A model generated the notes under the pieces. That model ran no database searches. It saw only the letters and a program-made list of their open reading frames with translations, and was not told the DNA's origin. Both the position numbers and the translations under genes were made by a program. From positions 1,364,001 to 1,428,000 of the forward strand of contig NZ_JANIBO010000001.1 of assembly GCF_024506395.1 (NCBI RefSeq): a DNA stretch of 64,000 nt. The letters run 5' to 3'. Positions 59,178-64,000 of this stretch are shown here, one piece after another. The DNA is from Cetobacterium sp. NK01. GTDB lineage: Bacteria; Fusobacteriota; Fusobacteriia; Fusobacteriales; Fusobacteriaceae. Each line of letters begins with the position of its first letter. Positions within the stretch are counted from its first letter, which is position 1.

Positions 59178-61433
59178 TTAATTTTTTATAACCATAGTAT
59201 GGAATCGTCTAACTCCATCATTGTCAACAAAAGCCTCTATTCCATGAATATCACTAAAATATCCAGGGAATACTCTTTCAAACTCTTCCCTTGCTAAAAG
59301 GAAATCTAAAATAGGTTTAGATACTTCATCTATTTTTTCTCCACCCATTAATACAGGAATTCCTGGAGGATAAGGTACAACAATAACTCCAGCTACTCTA
59401 TTAATACAATCTTTTATTGGTAAATGTTCAATATTTCCTCTAAATACTTCTCTTGAAGCTTCAGCAGGAGTTAATTCTTGCTTAGGAATAATTTGAAATG
59501 CTTTATCCATAAGCTCTAAAAGTTTTGATTCTATAATATATCTATGCATATCTAAACAATGATCTTTTAGTCCTTTGTTGAAATATTTCTCAGGATAAGA
59601 TTTAACTAAATCTGGGAATATTTCAATAAGTGGAGTATTTTTATCAAAATCTTTTTTAAAGTCCATTAAAACTTTAATAAGAGCTTCTTGTTTTGTTATA
59701 GTAGTTCCAATAGAGTGAAGGAATAGAAGAGAGTATGTATCCGTTTTTTCATTTACCACACCTCTATCGATAATGTAGTTACTTAAAATAGATGCAGGAA
59801 TACCAATATCTTCATATTTTCCATCAACATTTAAACCAGGACACTTTAATGTTAATTTTATTGGATCTAACATTACATAATCCTTTTCAATATCATTGAA
59901 ACCATGCCAGTTATTATTAGAATCTAAAGTCCAACAACTTTGATTTTCAAGTAAATATTTATCAGGAACATCTTCAAAATTAGTTAAAACACCATTATAT
60001 AAAACTTTTTCAGGTTGCCATAAAGAGAAAAACCACTGGTTGAAACTAGCATATTCTTTATTTAATTTAGCAATTCTTTTTCTAAAGTGAATTGCATTTA
60101 ATATAGTTTCATCCATAAGTTCTTTACCAGAAAAATCCATCATAGCAGTAGAGACATCTAAAGATGCAATCATACTGTACTGAGGAGAAGTTGAACCATA
60201 CATTAAATAAGCTTCGTCAAAAACAACAAAATCAACTTTATCTTTAGTTCCATCTTTTACATGAAGCATAGAAGCTTGAGAAAATGCTCCTAACAACTTG
60301 TGTGTAGAATGCGAAGCAAAAATTGGTGGATGTTCAATAAAGTTATCAGATTCAGTCATAGCATAGTGATTTTTATATATAGGATGAAACTTAGCATATG
60401 CATACCAAGCTTCGTCAAAATGTAGATTTTCTACATTATTATTTAAAGTTTCTTTTATTTTGTTGACGTTATAACAAAGTCCATCATAAGTGGAGTTTGT
60501 TAATGCAGACATCTTAATTTTTTGTTTTTTCTGTTCATCAGTTAATTTTGGATTACTGTTAATCATTTTTTCAATATATTCTTTTGTAAATTCATTTAAT
60601 TTAACAGGACCGATTATACCTAAACTATTTCTTCTTGGAATCATGTACATAGGAATAGCTTCAGTTATAACCATTCCATAGTTTAAAGATTTATGACAGT
60701 TACGATCGACAAAAGCTAAATTATCTTTAGTAACTCTACCTTTCCAAATAACTTGGTTAACTGAACTTGTACCATTTAATATATAATAAGTTTTATCTGC
60801 AGAGAAAACTCGAGCAGAATTACTTTCAGCATCTTTAACAGGTCCCTCATTGTCAAGAAGAGAACCTAGTTCAGGAACTGAGATAGAAAGGTCAGCTCTA
60901 AGAGTATTTTCTCCGTAAAAATCAAGCATCATTTTTCCAATTGGATTAGTCATAAACATAAGTCCACCAGCATGTCCTGGAGTGTGCCAAGGATATTTGA
61001 ATTTTTGAGTATAATCCATAAGTTCTCCGAAGAAAACAGGTTTTATAGATTTTAAATATTTTTCAATTTCAATTTCTAGTTGTCCAGCTAAGAATGTTGA
61101 ACTATCTTCGAAAATGTTCATAACAATATTAATTGAACTTAAAATTTGTAAAGGAATCTCAGAAGAACTTTTTTCTGTTAAAAGAATAATTGGGATTTTA
61201 GGGTTGCTTTTTCTGACAAATTTAACTAAATCTTCAAGTTGTTCTTTAGAGTCTAAAATAATTCCAGAAATAGCTTTATCTGAGGAGAAAACTCTTTTAA
61301 AATCAGTCGTATTATCAACAAAAGAAGTGTTGAAACATTCTAAAAGTGCATCTAGTTGTTTAGAAGATTCATAAGTTGAATCTAATTCATGAAATACTAA
61401 TAGTGGCCAATTTAAATAATCAATAGTCTTCAT
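59178..61433 (-). CDS. Orn/Lys/Arg decarboxylase, AdiA-like (PLP, fold type I)
   Basis: A 751-residue protein, matching AdiA (about 755) better than LdcC (713). N-terminal receiver-like wing domain 1-125. PLP domain from about 150 with TPGHAGG and FFG-like YGENTLRADLS, then FDEAWYAYAKFHP, and SHSTHKLLGAFSQAS with the PLP lysine at about 379. The C-terminal domain has WHGFNDIEKDYVMLDPIK, YPPGIPVLMGGE and FPGYFSDIHG. AdiA makes agmatine from arginine under acid. Lysine or ornithine decarboxylation cannot be excluded. GAGG precedes the ATG. The operon continues to the antiporter, CtlX and HdcA, with 18-20 base gaps. Confidence 0.9.
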   Translation of the reverse strand: MKTIDYLNWPLLVFHELDSTYESSKQLDALLECFNTSFVDNTTDFKRVFSSDKAISGIILDSKEQLEDLVKFVRKSNPKIPIILLTEKSSSEIPLQILSSINIVMNIFEDSSTFLAGQLEIEIEKYLKSIKPVFFGELMDYTQKFKYPWHTPGHAGGLMFMTNPIGKMMLDFYGENTLRADLSISVPELGSLLDNEGPVKDAESNSARVFSADKTYYILNGTSSVNQVIWKGRVTKDNLAFVDRNCHKSLNYGMVITEAIPMYMIPRRNSLGIIGPVKLNEFTKEYIEKMINSNPKLTDEQKKQKIKMSALTNSTYDGLCYNVNKIKETLNNNVENLHFDEAWYAYAKFHPIYKNHYAMTESDNFIEHPPIFASHSTHKLLGAFSQASMLHVKDGTKDKVDFVVFDEAYLMYGSTSPQYSMIASLDVSTAMMDFSGKELMDETILNAIHFRKRIAKLNKEYASFNQWFFSLWQPEKVLYNGVLTNFEDVPDKYLLENQSCWTLDSNNNWHGFNDIEKDYVMLDPIKLTLKCPGLNVDGKYEDIGIPASILSNYIIDRGVVNEKTDTYSLLFLHSIGTTITKQEALIKVLMDFKKDFDKNTPLIEIFPDLVKSYPEKYFNKGLKDHCLDMHRYIIESKLLELMDKAFQIIPKQELTPAEASREVFRGNIEHLPIKDCINRVAGVIVVPYPPGIPVLMGGEKIDEVSKPILDFLLAREEFERVFPGYFSDIHGIEAFVDNDGVRRFHTMVIKN

Positions 61434-61501
61434 AATAAAACCTCCTTAATTCAGAAAAAAAATTGTTCTAGTTATTGTTAAAAAAAATAATTTATTTTCC
61501 T

Positions 61502-62464
61502 TTAAAAAATATTTTTAATTCTAATTTTTATTAGATCCTTAATATTTTCTATAAGTAAAAAATAAGTAGCCTTATTTTCAATATTTAGATTTTTTTCATC
61601 AATTTCTTTTTTAAAACGATTTTCAGAGTGTTTGATTTTTTTTAAAAGGATATTATATGCGTAGGTGTTAGCATTAAGAGTAGCTAATTCCTTTAATATA
61701 GAAGCCAATTCAGAGGTGATTGGAATATCAGTAGATATTTTATTAAAACACTCTCTGATTTTTAAAAGAGTTACATATTCTGAAAATTTCAAAGAATAAT
61801 TTTTTGAGATATCGACTTTCTTAAAGAAGAAGTTGTTATCTTTTTCCATTTCTACTAAATTTTTGCAATTATCTAGATTTATCTTTAACTCTTCAAAAAG
61901 TTCATCTTGTCTCAAAGAAACCGCTTTGTATTTTAAAGCTTTAGCGAAATCAAAAATGATATCTTTCATGATTGAATCAATTTTTTCAAGTTGAGATAAG
62001 ATTTCATTATTTTGACTAGGCATATAAAGGTTAAAAATAATAGCGCAAAGAACTCCAACAAGTAAAAGAAGATATTGATCAAAAACAAATGTAAGAGAAA
62101 CATTTTTATCTAATAAAAAATGTGTTGCTAAAACAATGTTGGTAAAAAAACCTTGCATTAAATTGAAACGAATACAAAGAGGCATAAAAATACCTGTGAA
62201 TAAAACTAGAGATATCGGATTAAAATGAAAAAATTTAATTATGCAAGCAGATAAAATTAATCCAAAAGATGCTGCTAAAACTCTTTCAAAAGAACTTCTA
62301 AGAGAAGCTTTTCGAGTACTTTCTAGACTTAAAATACAAATGGTAGCAGCAGAGTACTGATATTCTAAGGAAAAATACTGAGCAATAAGAACTGCAGTAT
62401 ATGGAGCGAGCATGTTTTTAAAAACTTTATGTTTATCATAGGTACTTAACTTATCAAAAATCAT
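61502..62464 (-). CDS. Aromatic acid exporter family / FUSC-like membrane protein
   Basis: A 320-residue protein. Six hydrophobic segments in the first 150 residues with MLAPYTAVLIAQYFSLEYQYSAAT and LAASFGLILSACIIKFF, the ArAE_1 (YgaH/DUF939) pattern, followed by a cytoplasmic alpha-helical half (about 155-320) of the DUF939_C type. These proteins export aromatic or other organic acids, or have unknown substrates. It is the first gene of the decarboxylation operon, 68 bases upstream of the decarboxylase, and divergent from the symporter. Its link to amine metabolism is only positional. GGAGGAG precedes the ATG. Confidence 0.8.
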   Translation of the reverse strand: MIFDKLSTYDKHKVFKNMLAPYTAVLIAQYFSLEYQYSAATICILSLESTRKASLRSSFERVLAASFGLILSACIIKFFHFNPISLVLFTGIFMPLCIRFNLMQGFFTNIVLATHFLLDKNVSLTFVFDQYLLLLVGVLCAIIFNLYMPSQNNEILSQLEKIDSIMKDIIFDFAKALKYKAVSLRQDELFEELKINLDNCKNLVEMEKDNNFFFKKVDISKNYSLKFSEYVTLLKIRECFNKISTDIPITSELASILKELATLNANTYAYNILLKKIKHSENRFKKEIDEKNLNIENKATYFLLIENIKDLIKIRIKNIF

Positions 62465-62595
62465 AATAACTCCTCCAAATAAAAAATATTAGTATATAAA
62501 CTATATTCTGAAAAAAAATATAAAATCCTGTAAAACTAAAAACTAAAAAAATATTTTCAAAAAAAATAAATACAAAAAAATAATTTATTTTTTCC

Positions 62596-62624
62596 TTGAT
62601 TTTTTTGATTTTTGAATATATAAT
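62596..62624 (+). promoter_or_regulatory. Promoter of the symporter gene
   Basis: TTGATT (62596-62601), exact 17-base spacer, TATAAT (62619-62624). Confidence 0.7.
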
Positions 62625-62665
62625 TTGTTTTGTAAGAATAAGAATTTAAAAAGGAGTGAATTTGA

Positions 62666-63937
62666 ATGAAAAAATTAAGTTTAACTAACAAGATATTTAT
62701 ATCATTGATTTTAGGAGTTATAAGTGGGTTGGTTTTGTATCCCTTTAAAGATAACTTAATTGTAAAAAAATATATTATAGATTTCTTTTTTAACTTCTTA
62801 GGAACTGGTTTTATTAGAGCGATTAGAATGATTGTTGTTCCATTGGTATTTTGTTCTTTAACTGTTGGAGCAGCAGGAATAGAAGACATAAAAAAATTAG
62901 GAAGAGTGGGAGTAAAAACTTTAGCATTTTATCTTGGAACCACAGCAGTAGCAATAACATTAGCTTTAGGTGTGGGTTCTTTAATAAATCCTGGAAAAGG
63001 TATAGTTTTATCACAAATAGCTACAACTAATGTTTCGGTAGCTGAGACAAAGCCCTTTGTAGATATTTTATTGGGAATGATTCCTATAAATCCCATAGAA
63101 GCTCTGGCAAAAGGAGATATGTTACAAATAATAATTTTCTCTATTTTATGTGGTGTTGCTATGGCTATGTTAGGAGATAAAGTTTCAACGATAAGAAAAG
63201 GGATGGAAGAGTTAAATAACTTAGTTTTAAAACTAGTTGAAATAATTATGCAATTAGCACCATTTGGAGTATATGGGTTAATAGGAAAAACATTTGCAAC
63301 ATTGGGGTATGCAGCAATGTTACCGTTATTCAAATATTTTATAGGAGTAATAGTGGTTTTATTGTTACACTATTTAATAACTTATCAAAGTTTATTAGTA
63401 TTTGTCGCAAAATATAATCCAATTAAATTTTTGAAAAAGTTTTCAGGACCTATGATGGTAGCTTTTTCAACGTCTTCAAGTAGCGCTACTTTACCAGCAT
63501 CGATGGAAACATTGCAAGATGATTTTGGTGTGTCAAAGGGAATATCATCTTTTACACTTCCTTTAGGAAGTACAATAAATATGGATGGAACAGCAATAAT
63601 GCAGGGAGTTGCGACAATTTTTATAGCTCAGATTTACGGGGTTAACTTAACAATGGGAGATTTTGTAACAGTTATTATAACGGCAACATTAGCATCTATA
63701 GGTACAGCTGGAGTACCTGGAGTGGGAGTAATAATGTTAGGAATGGTACTTCAACAAGTTGGTCTGCCTTTAGAGGGAATGGCTCTAGTAATGGGAATAG
63801 ATAGATTTGTAGATATGTTTAGAACAACTGTTAATATAACAGGAGATGCAGTTTGTACACTGATTGTAGCTAGAACAGAGGGGGAATTAAAAGGAGAAGA
63901 GGTAGCTACAACAGTTAAGAAGAATAAATTAGCTTAA
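62666..63937 (+). CDS. Dicarboxylate/amino acid:cation symporter (DAACS family)
   Basis: A 423-residue protein with eight membrane helices and two hairpins. Family marks: the Ser-rich loop FSTSSSSATLPASMETLQ (HP1), LPLGSTINMDGTA with the NMDGT cation-site motif (TM7), and DRFVDMFRTTVNITGDA (TM8, Asp and Asn ligands). It imports glutamate, aspartate or C4-dicarboxylates with Na+ or H+. AAGGAGTG precedes the ATG. It is divergent from the decarboxylation operon. The Arg in DRFVDMFRT is the residue that usually pairs with the acidic side chain of the substrate, so an acidic substrate fits. Confidence 0.93.
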   Translation: MKKLSLTNKIFISLILGVISGLVLYPFKDNLIVKKYIIDFFFNFLGTGFIRAIRMIVVPLVFCSLTVGAAGIEDIKKLGRVGVKTLAFYLGTTAVAITLALGVGSLINPGKGIVLSQIATTNVSVAETKPFVDILLGMIPINPIEALAKGDMLQIIIFSILCGVAMAMLGDKVSTIRKGMEELNNLVLKLVEIIMQLAPFGVYGLIGKTFATLGYAAMLPLFKYFIGVIVVLLLHYLITYQSLLVFVAKYNPIKFLKKFSGPMMVAFSTSSSSATLPASMETLQDDFGVSKGISSFTLPLGSTINMDGTAIMQGVATIFIAQIYGVNLTMGDFVTVIITATLASIGTAGVPGVGVIMLGMVLQQVGLPLEGMALVMGIDRFVDMFRTTVNITGDAVCTLIVARTEGELKGEEVATTVKKNKLA

Positions 63938-63940
63938 AGT

Positions 63941-63972
63941 AAAAAAAGATACCATGTTTGGTATCTTTTTTT
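63941..63972 (+). terminator. Terminator of the symporter gene
   Basis: Arms AGATACCA (63947-63954) and TGGTATCT (63959-63966) with flanking A-run and T-run. Confidence 0.88.
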
Positions 63973-64000
63973 AATGTTAATAAAGTTATTTTGCAATGTG

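Overview
The window is strongly A+T-rich and comes from a diderm bacterium. It carries outer-membrane beta-barrels, a chaperone-usher fimbrial operon and lipoproteins beside PTS genes, Mga/BglG-like regulators and SpeD/SpeE. That mix fits a member of the Fusobacteriota (Fusobacterium/Cetobacterium/Propionigenium type). This placement is inferred from gene content only. No rRNA, tRNA, IS element, phage or CRISPR array was seen.

Layout. 1-5.7 kb: a cluster of Mga-like regulators on the minus strand (one cut by the window edge), interrupted by a cold-shock gene and a c-di-GMP-I riboswitch that precedes a small winged-helix regulator. 5.8-7.8 kb: XRE-cupin regulator divergent from speD-speE (spermidine). 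7.9-11 kb: CAP-domain secreted protein, DUF454 membrane protein, LemA and a DUF2207 protein. 11.1-13.9 kb: a periplasmic-sensing GGDEF-EAL protein. 14-18 kb: a lipoprotein, a PTS-EIIA/CBS fusion followed by an SLC13/ArsB-type permease, and an NRAMP-like transporter. 18-22.8 kb: a plasmid-type Rep_3 initiator homologue divergent from fruA across an iteron-like repeat array, then an orphan fructose IIC and a GNAT. 22.7-24.9 kb: an HD-GYP sensor.

25-44 kb is the surface-structure region: a chaperone/pilin/minor pilin/usher/thioredoxin operon with an attenuator hairpin after the major pilin; two Mga-like regulators; and a two-gene cluster of a 1184-residue outer-membrane barrel protein plus a giant GEVED/DUF11 protein. 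The giant gene contains nine almost identical 414-bp units and is broken by a one-base deletion inside unit seven. 44-51 kb: a self-contained 22-codon gene, a HutD-like protein, a 49-residue protein, YibE/F, a 5'-nucleotidase lipoprotein, manA and another Mga-like regulator. The 3' region of that last regulator looks like a C-rich small RNA. 51-53.5 kb: gap-pgk. 53.7-55.8 kb: a second HD-GYP sensor. 55.9-62.5 kb: an amino-acid decarboxylation operon (aromatic-acid-exporter-like protein, Orn/Lys/Arg decarboxylase, APC antiporter, CtlX-type hydrolase, pyruvoyl histidine decarboxylase), divergent from a dicarboxylate/amino-acid symporter.

Three themes link the window. (1) c-di-GMP: one riboswitch and three enzymes with BvgS-like tandem solute-binding sensor domains. 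(2) Seven Mga/BglG-like regulators, several with unusual G5-6 Shine-Dalgarno runs; a candidate C-rich sRNA has a 10-nt perfect complement to one of them. (3) Polyamine/amine metabolism: SpeD, SpeE, HdcA and an AdiA-like enzyme. The functional links are inferred from layout and motifs and were not tested.
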